Shown: positions 9,269 to 18,149 of the stretch, in pieces | How positions within the stretch are numbered: the stretch's first letter is position 1 | How the letters are laid out: every line of letters begins with the position of its first letter | Assembly: GCF_022397955.1 (NCBI RefSeq) | Contig: NZ_JAKEUQ010000011.1 | Span: 80,936 to 121,250 of the forward strand | Reading direction: 5' to 3' | DNA from: Vibrio sp. Isolate32 | Lineage (GTDB): Bacteria; Pseudomonadota; Gammaproteobacteria; Enterobacterales; Vibrionaceae | DNA length: 40,315 bases | Notes under the pieces: generated by a model | Database searches by the model: none | The model's input: only the letters and a program-made list of their open reading frames with translations | What the model was told of the DNA's origin: nothing | Translations under genes and position numbers: made by a program

Positions 9269-10126
9269 CTACAAACTATCTAAATATTGGCCATAGCTAT
9301 TTTTTATCATGTCTTTTGACTGTGATTTTACTTGTTCTCGAGTCAACCAACCTTGATTAAGAGCTATTTCCTCCAAACATGCTATTTTAAAGCCTTGACG
9401 ATGCTCAATCGTTTGGACAAACTGACTAGCTTCTAAAAGAGACTCATGAGTACCTGTATCAAGCCATGCAAACCCTCTTCCCAAAATTTCGACACTCAAT
9501 TCATCTTGTTCAAGGTAGCGATTATTTATACAAGTAATTTCTAGCTCACCTCTTTCTGATGGTTTAATGGATTTGGCAATATCAACTACAGAGTTATCAT
9601 AAAAGTATAATCCAGTTACAGCATAGTTTGACTTAGGTTTTGTCGGCTTTTCTTCGATAGAAATGACTTTCATTTGAGAATCAAACTCAACAACTCCGAA
9701 CCTATCTGCATCCTTCACTTGATATCCAAAAACAGTAGCGCCTTTCTTTTTCTTCGCAGCATTTAGTAACTTTGGTGAAAAACCTTGTCCATAGAAAATG
9801 TTATCACCAAGAACTAAACAAACTGAATCGTTACCAATAAATTCTTCACCAATAATAAAAGCTTGGGCTAATCCATCAGGTTTCTCTTGCACTTCATATG
9901 ACAAATTGATGCCGAAGTCACTACCATCACCAAGTAAACGTTTAAAACCTTCATTATCTTCTGGAGTAGTTATTATTAGAATATCTTTAATTCCCGATAG
10001 CATTAATGTAGATATCGGATAGAAAATCATTGGTTTATCGTATATTGGCAACAGTTGTTTTGATACTCCGCGTGTAATCGGGTACAAACGAGTCCCCGAG
10101 CCACCAGCTAAAACAATACCCTTCAT
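9269..10126 (-). CDS. rmlA: Glucose-1-phosphate thymidylyltransferase
   Basis: 285 residues, the usual RmlA length. The nucleotide-binding signature [18 protein letters not shown] is at residues 3-20, followed by [28 protein letters not shown] (about 102-113), [20 protein letters not shown] and [18 protein letters not shown] are also characteristic. It makes dTDP-glucose from dTTP and glucose-1-phosphate, the substrate of RmlB. RmlC and RmlD are not present, so the pathway branches at the 4-keto sugar and does not go to rhamnose. The gene is separated from rmlB by 1.1 kb of IS relic. An AAGG lies about 10 bases before the ATG. Confidence 0.93.
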   Translation of the reverse strand: MKGIVLAGGSGTRLYPITRGVSKQLLPIYDKPMIFYPISTLMLSGIKDILIITTPEDNEGFKRLLGDGSDFGINLSYEVQEKPDGLAQAFIIGEEFIGNDSVCLVLGDNIFYGQGFSPKLLNAAKKKKGATVFGYQVKDADRFGVVEFDSQMKVISIEEKPTKPKSNYAVTGLYFYDNSVVDIAKSIKPSERGELEITCINNRYLEQDELSVEILGRGFAWLDTGTHESLLEASQFVQTIEHRQGFKIACLEEIALNQGWLTREQVKSQSKDMIKNSYGQYLDSL

Positions 10127-10141
10127 AGAAGTTTTACCTTT

Positions 10142-10165
10142 TTAGTTATTAATATCTATAGAGAC
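10142..10165. repeat. Short direct repeat flanking the IS relic, left copy
   Basis: These 24 bases match 11233-11256 at 21 positions, and the last 11 bases (TCTATAGAGAC, 10155-10165) are identical to 11246-11256. The right copy contains the stop codon region of rmlB. The pair therefore brackets the transposase relic exactly, as expected for a target duplication made when the element landed at the 3' end of rmlB. ISAs1-family elements usually duplicate about 8-10 bases, so 11 identical bases is slightly more than expected. Confidence 0.55.
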
Positions 10166-10169
10166 ACTG

Positions 10170-11015
10170 AAAAATCATGAACACCTCCGGCAATAAAGGC
10201 TTGCTAGAGCTTTTAAAAGGTACTCACAATTCATCGCACACATTGCTCTTTTGTATTTAATGCTCGTTTTGGCTGACATCTTTATCGAAAGCAGTATCTA
10301 ACGACCAGGGCATCGACTCAACCAATGTGAATACGCCATGCCTAACAATTATTTAACATCTAATTTTTTCGAGCTAACATAGTGTCTAACTGTGAATTCG
10401 GGCTCTTTCGCGACCTATTCCTTTTACTGAAAAGAAGCAACAATACCCATTGTTTTTGGCTCTGGCTATTCAAGTCCAACATCACTTAAAAATTCAAATC
10501 AGTATTCGTTAAGGCCAATGTTGTTTTCTGGCGACCACGAAACTTTCCCTGCGTGCTATACGGATCACTATCGTGATTTTACTGCATACTCATATCGAAA
10601 TAGGTATTAAACGCTTGCTCTAAACGTCATTGATTACCTTTAACCGCCGGTAAGTAATCGGCTTTCTTGTCAAGGGTTTTCTGAGCAATTTTCTGTTGGC
10701 ATACCATAGTATCAATTACCCTCAAAAAACCTACATGTCAAACAGTTCTAGCAACTCTGAGATAGTAACGATCTCATTGGATTTTCGATAAACTTTATGT
10801 TTGCCCGAGACTGATACTATTTTCGGTAGCAAAAGTATTTACCATGTGAATAGCACCAAGACCACGAGAGTCACCATAAGAGCCCCAAACGATTTACAGT
10901 CAATGGCAACCACTTAACCCTTAGTAAGCTCAGTACAATTTGCCCTCCATTCGATAAAAACTTCTGTAGGCGAGCAGCATTAATCATTCCCAAAGCTCTG
11001 GCTATTGTCGATGTA
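10170..11015 (-). pseudogene. ISAs1-family (IS1358/H-repeat-like) transposase relic
   Basis: Reading the minus strand and allowing frame changes gives a clear trace of an ISAs1-family transposase: FIEW near 10955, TKG-VVAIDCKS near 10910, GAIHMVNTF near 10860, VIDTMVCQQKIAQKTLDKKA near 10690, LPAVKGNQ followed by a stop and RLEQAFNTYFDMSM near 10620, GREPEFTVRHYVSSKKLDVKQL near 10390, and a C-terminal HW block near 10320. At least six stops or frameshifts interrupt it and about the first 85 residues are missing. IS1358, of this family, is known beside the O-antigen loci of V. cholerae O1, O139 and V. anguillarum. The relic splits rmlB from rmlA, which are otherwise one operon. On the plus strand at 11028 a fragment beginning MTKITQQLKEANCAWSKDE ends at a stop and is unidentified. 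Confidence 0.85.
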
Positions 11016-11147
11016 AAAGGACACCATGACTAAAATCACCCAACAGCTTAAAGAAGCTAACTGTGCTTGGAGTAAAGATGAATAGCTTTCCAATTCTCTT
11101 GACCGTAAAGCACAGCGCAAATTATTAACAAAATCATATCAATTATA

Positions 11148-11256
11148 TCAATTATATGATGGTACTAGCTAACCATTATTGAAACATCGATTGCCTAACA
11201 AGCCTCGAAGCCTTTAAAGATGATCATATTCGTTAATTATTACTGTCTATAGAGAC
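11148..11256. repeat. Direct repeat copy 2 and right end of the IS relic
   Basis: 11148-11221 pairs with 635-720 (26 identical bases at 11159-11184). 11233-11256 pairs with 10142-10165. The segment from 11016 to 11232 thus appears to be the non-coding upstream part of the dead ISAs1-like element. No intact gene is present between 10127 and 11246. Confidence 0.55.
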
Positions 11257-12329
11257 GTTCCCAAACGTTCTCCACTATAAGAGTTACCCAATACACGTTT
11301 GCACCATTTTCTATTATTTAGGTACCATTGGACGGTCTTACGAAGACCTGTTTCAAAAGTTTCTTCCGGCGTCCAATTTAACTCACATTGCATTTTTGAT
11401 GAATCAATCGCATAACGGCGGTCATGACCCAGGCGGTCTTGAACATACGTGATTTGTTCTGCGTACTTTGTATCTTTTGGAACTAACGTATCCAAAATGT
11501 CACAAATTGTGTTCACCACCTCGATGTTTTTCTTTTCGTTATGACCACCTATATTATACGTTTCACCCACCTTACCTTCGGTTACTACTTTGTATAGCGC
11601 TCGGGCATGGTCTTCGACAAATAGCCAATCGCGGATTTGGTCCCCTTTACCGTAAATAGGTAGCTCTTTACCTTCGAGCGCATTGAGGATTACTAGAGGA
11701 ATCAGTTTTTCAGGGAAGTGGTATGGACCGTAGTTATTCGAGCAGTTAGTTACGATAGTAGGAAGCCCATACGTTCTTAACCATGCACGAACTAAGTGAT
11801 CGCTGGAAGCCTTAGACGCCGAATATGGACTAGAAGGCTCATACGAGGTTGTCTCTAAGAACATGGGTAGAGAATGCTCAGTCCCTGCTTCTACATCATC
11901 TGGGTGCGGCAGATCGCCATACACTTCATCAGTCGAAATATGATGAAAGCGAAAGGCTAACTTTGCATTCCCTTCAAGCGTCTTCCAGTATTCGCGGGTT
12001 GCTTCGAGAAGCGTATAGGTACCCACGATATTGGTTTCAATGAATGCGGCAGGTCCAGTGATTGAACGGTCAACATGCGATTCAGCTGCGAGATGCATCA
12101 CTGCATCCGGTTTGTGCTTGGAAAAAATACGGTCAAGTTCTATTCGGTTGCAGATATCCACCAGCTCAAATACATAGCGTTCGCTCGAATCTACTTCGAT
12201 AAGAGATTCTAAATTACCTGCATAAGTTAGTTTATCGACGTTTATTACACTGTCAGGTGTATTACTTATAATGTGACGTATAACAGCTGAACCGATAAAG
12301 CCAGCACCGCCAGTAATCAAGATTTTCAT
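11247..12329 (-). CDS. rmlB: dTDP-glucose 4,6-dehydratase
   Basis: 360 residues from the ATG at 12329, which has AGGA eight bases upstream; a GTG one codon earlier is less likely. It is an extended SDR enzyme: NAD-binding [14 protein letters not shown] at the N-terminus, [12 protein letters not shown] near 81-92, [10 protein letters not shown] near 136, the [10 protein letters not shown] catalytic Tyr-Lys pair near 173, and [18 protein letters not shown]. It converts dTDP-glucose to dTDP-4-keto-6-deoxyglucose, feeding the aminotransferase. The start overlaps the wecC stop (TGATG). Its GC is close to the chromosome average, unlike the genes downstream of the IS relic. In ECA clusters the same position is held by rffG. 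Confidence 0.95.
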   Translation of the reverse strand: MKILITGGAGFIGSAVIRHIISNTPDSVINVDKLTYAGNLESLIEVDSSERYVFELVDICNRIELDRIFSKHKPDAVMHLAAESHVDRSITGPAAFIETNIVGTYTLLEATREYWKTLEGNAKLAFRFHHISTDEVYGDLPHPDDVEAGTEHSLPMFLETTSYEPSSPYSASKASSDHLVRAWLRTYGLPTIVTNCSNNYGPYHFPEKLIPLVILNALEGKELPIYGKGDQIRDWLFVEDHARALYKVVTEGKVGETYNIGGHNEKKNIEVVNTICDILDTLVPKDTKYAEQITYVQDRLGHDRRYAIDSSKMQCELNWTPEETFETGLRKTVQWYLNNRKWCKRVLGNSYSGERLGTSL

Positions 12330-13591
12330 CACCAGATTCCTTTTGTATCAATCACGAAAGAGTCATTAAGTTTAATTTTCTTGAACTGTTGGTGATCTAC
12401 AAGCATCACATGAATATCTGTTTTAGTTAATGATTCATCAATAGTCACTAATTTGATCGTATCATGGTCAATTGAATCAATATTTGGTTCAATTGCTAGT
12501 ACTTGTCCGGTGTGAAATGCTGCTATTGATTCGGTAATATCTAACGCAGGGCTCTCACGCAAATCATCAATATCCGGTTTAAAAGCTAAACCATAGCAAG
12601 CTATAGTGACATCTTCGGCGGTTTTAGATGGGTTAGCTTGTAAAAACTCAGCCAATGCAATTTTAACTTTTTCAATCACCCATTCAGGTTTTTTATCATT
12701 CACGTCACGTGCTGTTTTAATTAACTTTGCTAACTCTGGTGTTTTTGAAACAATAAACCAAGGGTCAACTGCGATGCAGTGCCCGCCAACTCCCGGGCCT
12801 GGTTGTAGAATGTTAATACGGGGGTGTCGATTGGCGAGTGAAATCAACTCCCACACATCAATATCCAGTTCATCACAAATCATCGACAGTTCGTTTGCAA
12901 AGGCAATTTGCACGTCACGGCAACTGTTTTCGGTTAGCTTTGCCATTTCTGCAGTACGGGCATTGGTAATCACACACTCACCCATCACGAAGGTTTTATA
13001 AAGCGCTACACTTCTTTCTGAACAGCGTTTACTCATACCTCCAATAACACGATCATTCTGTACAAGCTCTGTTACCACGTGGCCTGGTAGTACACGCTCA
13101 GGGCAATGTGCAACGTTTACATCCGCGCTTTCACCATGCGTTTGGGGAAAAGATAAATCAGGACGTGCTTCTGCTAGCCAAGAAGCCATTTTCTCAGTCG
13201 CCCCGACAGGTGATGTAGACTCCAGTATCACTAAATCCCCCTTCTTAAGTACTGGCGCAATTGCTTTGGATGCCGCTTCGACATAGCGCAGATCAGGCTT
13301 GGGAATATCACCATAATTTTCAATAGGAAGGAAAGGAGTTGGAACTGCAACTAGAAATGCATCCGCAACCTCTGGTGTCGTCACAGCTTTTAAAAAGCCT
13401 TGCTGAACAGCAGCGCTTACCAACATATCTAGATCGGGTTCGACAATATGGATTTCACCACGGTTGATCGTATCAACGGCATGTTGATTTACATCGACAC
13501 CAATTACTTTTTTCTTACGTGATGCAAACATCGCTGCTGTCGGTAGCCCAATGTAACCTAAGCCGACCACTGAAATTGTTTTAAAAGACAT
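12329..13591 (-). CDS. wecC: UDP-N-acetyl-D-mannosamine dehydrogenase
   Basis: 420 residues, the usual WecC length. Rossmann motif [20 protein letters not shown] at residues 6-25, VAVPTPF and [12 protein letters not shown] in the middle, and the active-site block [17 protein letters not shown] with the catalytic cysteine near residue 268. It oxidises UDP-ManNAc twice to UDP-ManNAcA with NAD. It starts 18 bases after wecB and overlaps rmlB by one base of a TGATG junction. The product gives the uronic acid that the AsnB-like enzyme might amidate. Confidence 0.95.
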   Translation of the reverse strand: MSFKTISVVGLGYIGLPTAAMFASRKKKVIGVDVNQHAVDTINRGEIHIVEPDLDMLVSAAVQQGFLKAVTTPEVADAFLVAVPTPFLPIENYGDIPKPDLRYVEAASKAIAPVLKKGDLVILESTSPVGATEKMASWLAEARPDLSFPQTHGESADVNVAHCPERVLPGHVVTELVQNDRVIGGMSKRCSERSVALYKTFVMGECVITNARTAEMAKLTENSCRDVQIAFANELSMICDELDIDVWELISLANRHPRINILQPGPGVGGHCIAVDPWFIVSKTPELAKLIKTARDVNDKKPEWVIEKVKIALAEFLQANPSKTAEDVTIACYGLAFKPDIDDLRESPALDITESIAAFHTGQVLAIEPNIDSIDHDTIKLVTIDESLTKTDIHVMLVDHQQFKKIKLNDSFVIDTKGIW

Positions 13592-13609
13592 TATGATTTC
13601 CTAAAACTT

Positions 13610-14734
13610 TTATTTTTCTAATTCATTCAAAATTCGTTGACAAGCTTTGCCGTCACCATATGGGTTGTGTGCAAAGCCCATAGCTTGATACGCGCTTTCG
13701 TCCGTTAGTAGCTGGTTTAAATTCTCAACGATCATATCAACATTTGTACCTACCAACTTCACCGTTCCCGCTTCAACGGCTTCTGGTCGCTCGGTTGTAT
13801 CCCTCATTACTAACACTGGCTTGCCTAGCGAAGGTGCTTCTTCTTGAATGCCGCCCGAGTCGGTCAAAATAATGTGTGCGCGGCTCATTAAGTAGATAAA
13901 TGGTAGATATTGCTGAGGCTCAATCAGATGAATGTTACTAATGTCAGCAAGAATACGATTCACAGGTTCACGTACATTTGGGTTAAGGTGCATCGGATAT
14001 AGAATTTGCGTCTCTGGGTGCGCTTTTGCAGTAATAGCAAGTGATTCACAGATGCGCTCAAAGCCGCCACCAAAACTTTCACGGCGATGCCCTGTCACTA
14101 AAATGAGCTTTTTGCTCTCATCTAGAAATGGGAACTGAGCAGAAAGCGTAGTGTTCAAATCACTGTCAGATTCAATTTTGTCTTTCACCATCAGTAACGC
14201 ATCAATTACGGTATTACCCGTTACTGAAATATCTTTCGGATTGAAGTTTTCTTTCAGCAGGTTTTCTTTTGACGTTGTCGTCGGTGCAAAGTGGTATTTG
14301 GTCAACGCGCCTGTTAATCGACGGTTACCTTCTTCTGGCCACGGTGAGTATATATTGCCCGTACGAAGACCTGCTTCTACGTGACCAACTACAATTTGTT
14401 CATAGTAAGCGGCCAAACTTGCGCCAAAGGTTGTCGCCGTATCACCGTGTACTAACACCACGTCTGGTTTAAATTCTTCTAGCACAGGTTTCAGCTCTAA
14501 CAAAATACGAGCGGTCACTTCGTTAAGTGTTTGCCCGGCTTTCATTAAGTTCAAATCGTAGTCCGGTGTGATTTCAAACAGATCTAATACTTGATCAAGC
14601 ATTTCACGGTGTTGAGCGGTGACGCAACATTTTGCTTCAAAGCGCTCATCGGCCGCTAAAGCATGGACAAGAGGTGCCATTTTGATGGCTTCTGGGCGTG
14701 TGCCAAAAACCGTAAGAATTTTTTTCTTAGTCAT
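13610..14734 (-). CDS. wecB: UDP-N-acetylglucosamine 2-epimerase (non-hydrolysing)
   Basis: 374 residues from the ATG at 14734 ([20 protein letters not shown]), the usual family length. An in-frame start 17 codons upstream exists but adds residues not found in relatives. [61 protein letters not shown] and [29 protein letters not shown] are all hallmark segments. It makes UDP-ManNAc for WecC. It is the first gene of the operon, behind a leader of about 245 bases carrying an RfaH recruitment site. It could also serve other ManNAc-containing polymers. Confidence 0.95.
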   Translation of the reverse strand: MTKKKILTVFGTRPEAIKMAPLVHALAADERFEAKCCVTAQHREMLDQVLDLFEITPDYDLNLMKAGQTLNEVTARILLELKPVLEEFKPDVVLVHGDTATTFGASLAAYYEQIVVGHVEAGLRTGNIYSPWPEEGNRRLTGALTKYHFAPTTTSKENLLKENFNPKDISVTGNTVIDALLMVKDKIESDSDLNTTLSAQFPFLDESKKLILVTGHRRESFGGGFERICESLAITAKAHPETQILYPMHLNPNVREPVNRILADISNIHLIEPQQYLPFIYLMSRAHIILTDSGGIQEEAPSLGKPVLVMRDTTERPEAVEAGTVKLVGTNVDMIVENLNQLLTDESAYQAMGFAHNPYGDGKACQRILNELEK

Positions 14735-14979
14735 TTTATGAAGTTTCCAACCGGAAGATGAAATAAAAGAGGGAGTTTTTATCACTTTGAGTCTCAGCCA
14801 ATATTAAGCCCCTGAGACACTTTTTATCCATTTTGAGACAGCCTACTTTCGACAATCCTTTATAAAACCTAGATTTTGCTAACTTTTTAAAAACTGCCCC
14901 AATAGGCAGCCAAAACCAGCCTTTTGTGGCTTTTAGCGCTTTTGATTTGCTAACGACTTACTTGCCACTCTAGTATTTA
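14735..14979 (-). promoter_or_regulatory. Untranslated leader of the wec operon with terminator-like hairpins
   Basis: No gene is seen between wecB and the ops element. On the minus strand the leader contains a short stem (CTGCC at 14905-14909 pairing with GGCAG at 14894-14898) followed at once by a run of five T (14889-14893), resembling a weak intrinsic terminator. Closer to wecB, GTCTCAG (14812-14818) and CTGAGAC (14791-14797) form another hairpin. Such sites downstream of ops fit an RfaH-dependent antitermination leader, but the stems are short. Confidence 0.4.
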
Positions 14980-14994
14980 GGTACGCTACCGCCC
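14980..14994 (-). promoter_or_regulatory. ops/JUMPStart element (RfaH recruitment site)
   Basis: The minus strand reads GGGCGGTAGCGTACC here, a full match to the ops core GGCGGTAGCGT. It is preceded by a JUMPStart-like segment (CCTTTAGGAGCC at 15003-15014). RfaH binds RNA polymerase paused at ops and suppresses termination and polarity in long LPS and capsule operons. It lies about 240 bases before wecB and about 70 bases after the candidate promoter, so it should act on all genes down to 771. Confidence 0.85.
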
Positions 14995-15059
14995 TTAGGT
15001 TTGGCTCCTAAAGGCAATAGTGACAATTTGTTCGCTTTATGCGGTTTTCATACGGTTTT

Positions 15060-15088
15060 AAAATATGTAACGCATTCTAGCAAAGCAA
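15060..15088 (-). promoter_or_regulatory. Candidate sigma-70 promoter of the wec operon
   Basis: On the minus strand TTGCTT (15083-15088) and TATTTT (15060-15065) are separated by exactly 17 bases. Transcription would start near 15053 and reach ops after about 60 bases. A TAGAAT at 15074-15079 is a rival -10 element. Confidence 0.5.
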
Positions 15089-15133
15089 GTGCATATTAAC
15101 CAGTTTAGAATTGACTCCGGCATGGTAAATAAC

Positions 15134-15454
15134 TCACCACGCATTCAGCCAACGGAAGCATTGTACGTCTTGCAAGTACTGAGTGCCTATGTGGTACTTG
15201 TTTTCTTGTGCTGCGTCGCAGTAGCGCTTTTCTATATCAATGAAGATGTTGCCGTTGCGGTACAGCGACACGAAGCTTGGGTTGTTGTTCACCACCAATA
15301 ACGCTTTAATCTCTGTGCGTGTTAGCCCTTGTGGGTAGCGATTAACCAGCAGTTTCAAGAACTCGCCAATCCGCCCTTCCACTCGCGCTATCTCTTTTTC
15401 TAAAATAGTGACCTTTTCTTCCGTTGCCAGTTTTTTTAGGCTGGTATCGGCCAT
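15134..15454 (-). CDS. Hypothetical 106-residue protein
   Basis: Not recognised. The ATG at 15454 has a strong AGGAGAGG ribosome binding site. Residues 8-35 look like a short coiled coil (KLATEEKVTILEKEIARVE), followed by a segment LVNRYPQGLTRTEIKALL that could be a small helical DNA-binding fold. No signal peptide or membrane segment. It lies downstream of the broken helix-turn-helix gene on the same strand and just upstream of the wec promoter, so it probably belongs to the same decayed accessory element. It may be the only intact gene in that element. Confidence 0.45.
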   Translation of the reverse strand: MADTSLKKLATEEKVTILEKEIARVEGRIGEFLKLLVNRYPQGLTRTEIKALLVVNNNPSFVSLYRNGNIFIDIEKRYCDAAQENKYHIGTQYLQDVQCFRWLNAW

Positions 15455-15520
15455 GCTGCCCTCTCCTAATTCTACTTTAATTTCTTGACGTTTTTTGTCT
15501 GTATTCGCGCTTGGTCTGTC

Positions 15521-16659
15521 TTAGCCTTTGGTTTGCCTTAACTTTTGGTTTCCTAAGCTCTTAGTTTTCAGTAGCTTTGGGCTGTGTGAACAAGCGCTTA
15601 GTCTATGAATAATCGAATGGTCACTGAGCAGAATCCATGCCGAGCGATTTGGTTTGGATGAGGGCCTTAATACGCGCCTCAAACGGGTTGGTGGTGCTGT
15701 TGGCTTTGCAGTCCGCAAGGGCCTGAGAGACTGGTGTGGGTGGCAGGGAAGCCGTTGGCTGGCTACTTGTATTGTTTTTTCGGACTTTATCGCTTGTTTA
15801 GGTTTGGTTGGTCTTGTTCGCTCAAAAGCTGGCAATGAACCTTGGTTTGTCTTGGCTTTTGCTTTGGCGCTTCTTGTTAGCCAGCCATTCACAAAGTGGC
15901 CGATGTGCTCAAAGGGTTTGCGTTTATCGGGGTTGATGTACAACCACGCTTGCATGGCGTGCAGTTGTTGCAGCACGTCTAAGTTGGGGTAGGTACGTTC
16001 TAATATGGTGGTGAACTCATGATAAATCGGTGCACTGCCCTCTTGGGTGAGCAGGTGAATCACGGCTTCATTTTTGGTTTTGCTTTTGGGTTTGGAGGTG
16101 AAGCGGGAGCTCTCATGTTGTTCAGAACCGCTTGGGGGATCAAGAACATCGGTGTCACCTAAGAGGCCGTTTTTCAGGCTCAACTTTGTTTTATGTTCTT
16201 TATGAAAGATTATGTGTGCAGAATGATCACTCTCCGTGTTGGATCTTGAGTCACCCTGGGGCGTGTCTGAATGGTCTGTTTCTTTGCGTGCTCTGTCTTC
16301 TGTAGATATTCCGATGAAGCTGACGGTAAACCTATTTGTTCTACATTCGCGTTCTCTTGATTCGCTTGGTCTAGATCGGCCTGCTGAATGTGGCTGTCGT
16401 TGGGCAGGCGCAGCTGATAAATATTGCTGCGCTAGCGTCCTGAGTCATCAAACCGTTTTATCCGCTTCACAAAGCCCTGTTTCTCCAGTTCATTAACGTG
16501 TCGTTTCACGGTTCTTACCGACACTTCACAATATTGCGCCAAGTAATTTAGGGAAGGGAAACACACGCCGCGCGCATCGGCCAGTTTTAATAACACCAAC
16601 TTGCTGATCTGCGATCCGGTTTTTAATGGGATAAAAGAAAGAATAAGAGAAACACACAT
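15521..16659 (-). pseudogene. Winged-helix replication/regulatory protein, broken
   Basis: The 5' part, from the ATG at 16659 with AAGGAG upstream, encodes about 74 residues with a winged helix (FPSLNYLAQYCEVSVRTVKRHVNELEKQGFVKRI) of the type found in phage and plasmid replication or control proteins. An amber codon at 16432-16434 ends it after DDSGR. The frame continues sensibly beyond it (RSNIYQLRLPNDSHIQQA) until another stop near 16212. A second frame then carries LGDTDVLDPPSGSEQHESS and a conserved-looking block ILERTYPNLDVLQQLHAMQA down to 15521. So at least one nonsense change and one frameshift are needed. The original protein was probably 350 or more residues. Family beyond the winged helix is not recognised. 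Confidence 0.6.
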
Positions 16660-16859
16660 GGGTAACACTCCTTGTTAAATGATATTAGCCTTGGTCTAGC
16701 GATTGCCTTGGGCTATCTATTGCCCTTAATTTGACGATTGGGTTGATCTGGCTAGAGCCATTCGTTTGCATAACAAGTTATTAACACCACTTTTTTAAGC
16801 ATTAGGGGCAAAGGTAAGGCGAGATAGAAAGTAACAAAAAGTGTTTCTCCTGCCTGCTC

Positions 16860-17066
16860 TCATTGATATGCAACAAAGCTACCATCTAGACTGATAATCT
16901 TCGAAGCACCTCTCACTTTTTTGTGTTCCTCCGTTTTCGCGCTATTACCACCAACCCCAATCAAGAATGTTGAAGTACATTGCCCTCCCCATGCAGCAAT
17001 AAGGTGCTTAATGAAGGCGATAGTTTCTCTTTTTATTTCAGCGTACCAACCCGGAATGGCGAGCAT
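16860..17066 (-). CDS. Possible small ORF, unrecognised
   Basis: A 68-codon frame starting MLAIPGWYAEIKRETIAF. Composition looks protein-like, but there is no good ribosome binding site and no recognised domain, and it overlaps plus-strand frames of equal plausibility. The segment 16669-16860 upstream of the helix-turn-helix gene shows nothing further beyond an AT-rich stretch near 16780-16800. Low confidence. Confidence 0.2.
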   Translation of the reverse strand: MLAIPGWYAEIKRETIAFIKHLIAAWGGQCTSTFLIGVGGNSAKTEEHKKVRGASKIISLDGSFVAYQ

Positions 17067-17097
17067 CGAATGCCGACCTTGTTCCTTCAATCAGTCA

Positions 17098-17484
17098 CTT
17101 CAGCCGTTATTTTTTAGTGATAGTGATGGGTCTGGCCAAGTACTGAGCTATGAAGCCGGCGATTATAAAGAAAGCCAAATGGAAGGTTGTGATTTTAATG
17201 AAGATGAATGCGGTGACGTCGCCAGCTATCAGGATCTTTGTTGGATGATCAGCCGAGCACGGCGCAGCCAGCCTCTGGGTTATTACGTGATGTATCTACG
17301 TTATGTCAGCCACCAACCCGGCTATGCAAAAACCGTAGGCGCCAGTTTGCGACAACACATCGCACGGCACCCTAATTTAAAAGATTCGTTATCAACGTCC
17401 TTAATCACTTGGTTACAACAACACGAGGATTTATTTTGTCAAACACTCCAGCAGCAACTGATCGAGTTCCACACCAGCCGTTAG
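17098..17484 (+). CDS. Unrecognised accessory gene, probably 5'-truncated
   Basis: An open frame whose last 125 residues look like real protein: FSDSDGSGQVLSYEAGDY, then DVASYQDLCWMISRARRS, HQPGYAKTVGASLRQHI and a helical C-terminus ending EFHTSR. Upstream of about 17098 the frame continues, but the sequence (many Pro and Cys) does not look coding, and no start with a ribosome binding site is visible. It overlaps the start of the amidase gene, an arrangement common in phage lysis or late-control modules. I do not recognise the family. Confidence 0.35.
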   Translation, partial: LQPLFFSDSDGSGQVLSYEAGDYKESQMEGCDFNEDECGDVASYQDLCWMISRARRSQPLGYYVMYLRYVSHQPGYAKTVGASLRQHIARHPNLKDSLSTSLITWLQQHEDLFCQTLQQQLIEFHTSR

Positions 17485-18044
17485 AAGCGCCTACTGTTTT
17501 GCAAGAGCGGGGTTGCTCCGAAGAGCAGGCTAGCAAGGTGGAGCTTATTCCCTCGTTAAAGCCTTGTTTACCTTCAGCATCCCCTTTCCTGTTAACTCCG
17601 TATGCCTTCAATCTGGTTTCGGTTTTACTTCGTTTGCCTCATTGTCCTCCATACTCTTTTATTTCGGTGCATTGCAGCGCCACACCGCCACAGCAAGATG
17701 TAGACGTAGCCGAGATTCGTAGATAGCATAAAAAGAGAGGCTTGCGCGATGTGGGGTATCACTTTGTTATTCGTAGCAACGGAGATGTCGAACTGGGCAG
17801 GCCGCTGTCGCAAACCGGCGCGCATGTGAAGGGGCACAACAAGGGCAATATTGGGGTTTGTATGGTGGGTGGGTGTAATGCCGAGCTGCAACCAGAAGAT
17901 AATTTCACACTGGCGCAGCGTAAGGCGTTGTTTGGTTTGATGGCTGCACTGCAAGAGCAGTTCTTGATTTCAGATGAGAATGTTAAGAGGCATAAGGATT
18001 GGGGCGTGAATAAAGCGGGTCCGGTGATGGTTTTAAGAGCCTAG
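17436..18044 (+). pseudogene. Phage-type N-acetylmuramoyl-L-alanine amidase, nonsense-disrupted
   Basis: The amidase_2/PGRP (T7 lysozyme-like) domain starts near 17660: ISVHCSATPPQQDVDVAEIRR, then an amber codon at 17724-17726 where relatives have Trp, then HKKRGLRDVGYHFVIRSNGDVELGRP and NIGVCMVGG. The end, ENVKRHKDWGVNKAGPVM, lacks the Cys that normally follows NKA and helps bind zinc. First His (of VHCSAT) and the YHFVIR core are kept. A TTG at 17436 with GAGG upstream is a possible start, giving an atypically long N-terminus. Two independent lesions indicate a dead endolysin gene from a prophage-like element. Confidence 0.7.
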
Positions 18045-18046
18045 GG

Positions 18047-18147
18047 GCAGATGCGAGATTCGAAGAGATGAAGAGCAGATGTGGGTAAACGGGATGCGAA
18101 GAGCCACGCTTTTCGTATCTCGCCAGTCGCATCCCGTATCTGCTTTT
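18047..18147. repeat. Intergenic palindromic repeat, copy A
   Basis: Contains GCAGATGCGAGATTCGAAGA and a second unit. CGGGATGCGA (18090-18099) pairs with TCGCATCCCG (18127-18136), with flanking AGCAGAT/ATCTGCT extending the stem. It lies between the dead amidase gene and the wzc stop codon, and belongs to the same family as 22473-22612, 30632-30812, 31669-31757 and 32909-32995. Confidence 0.6.
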
Positions 18148-18149
18148 AT

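Noticed and set aside
11247..14734. Long open frames on the plus strand over rmlB, wecC and wecB
   Set aside because: They overlap well-recognised enzymes on the other strand and have no domain or start signals of their own.
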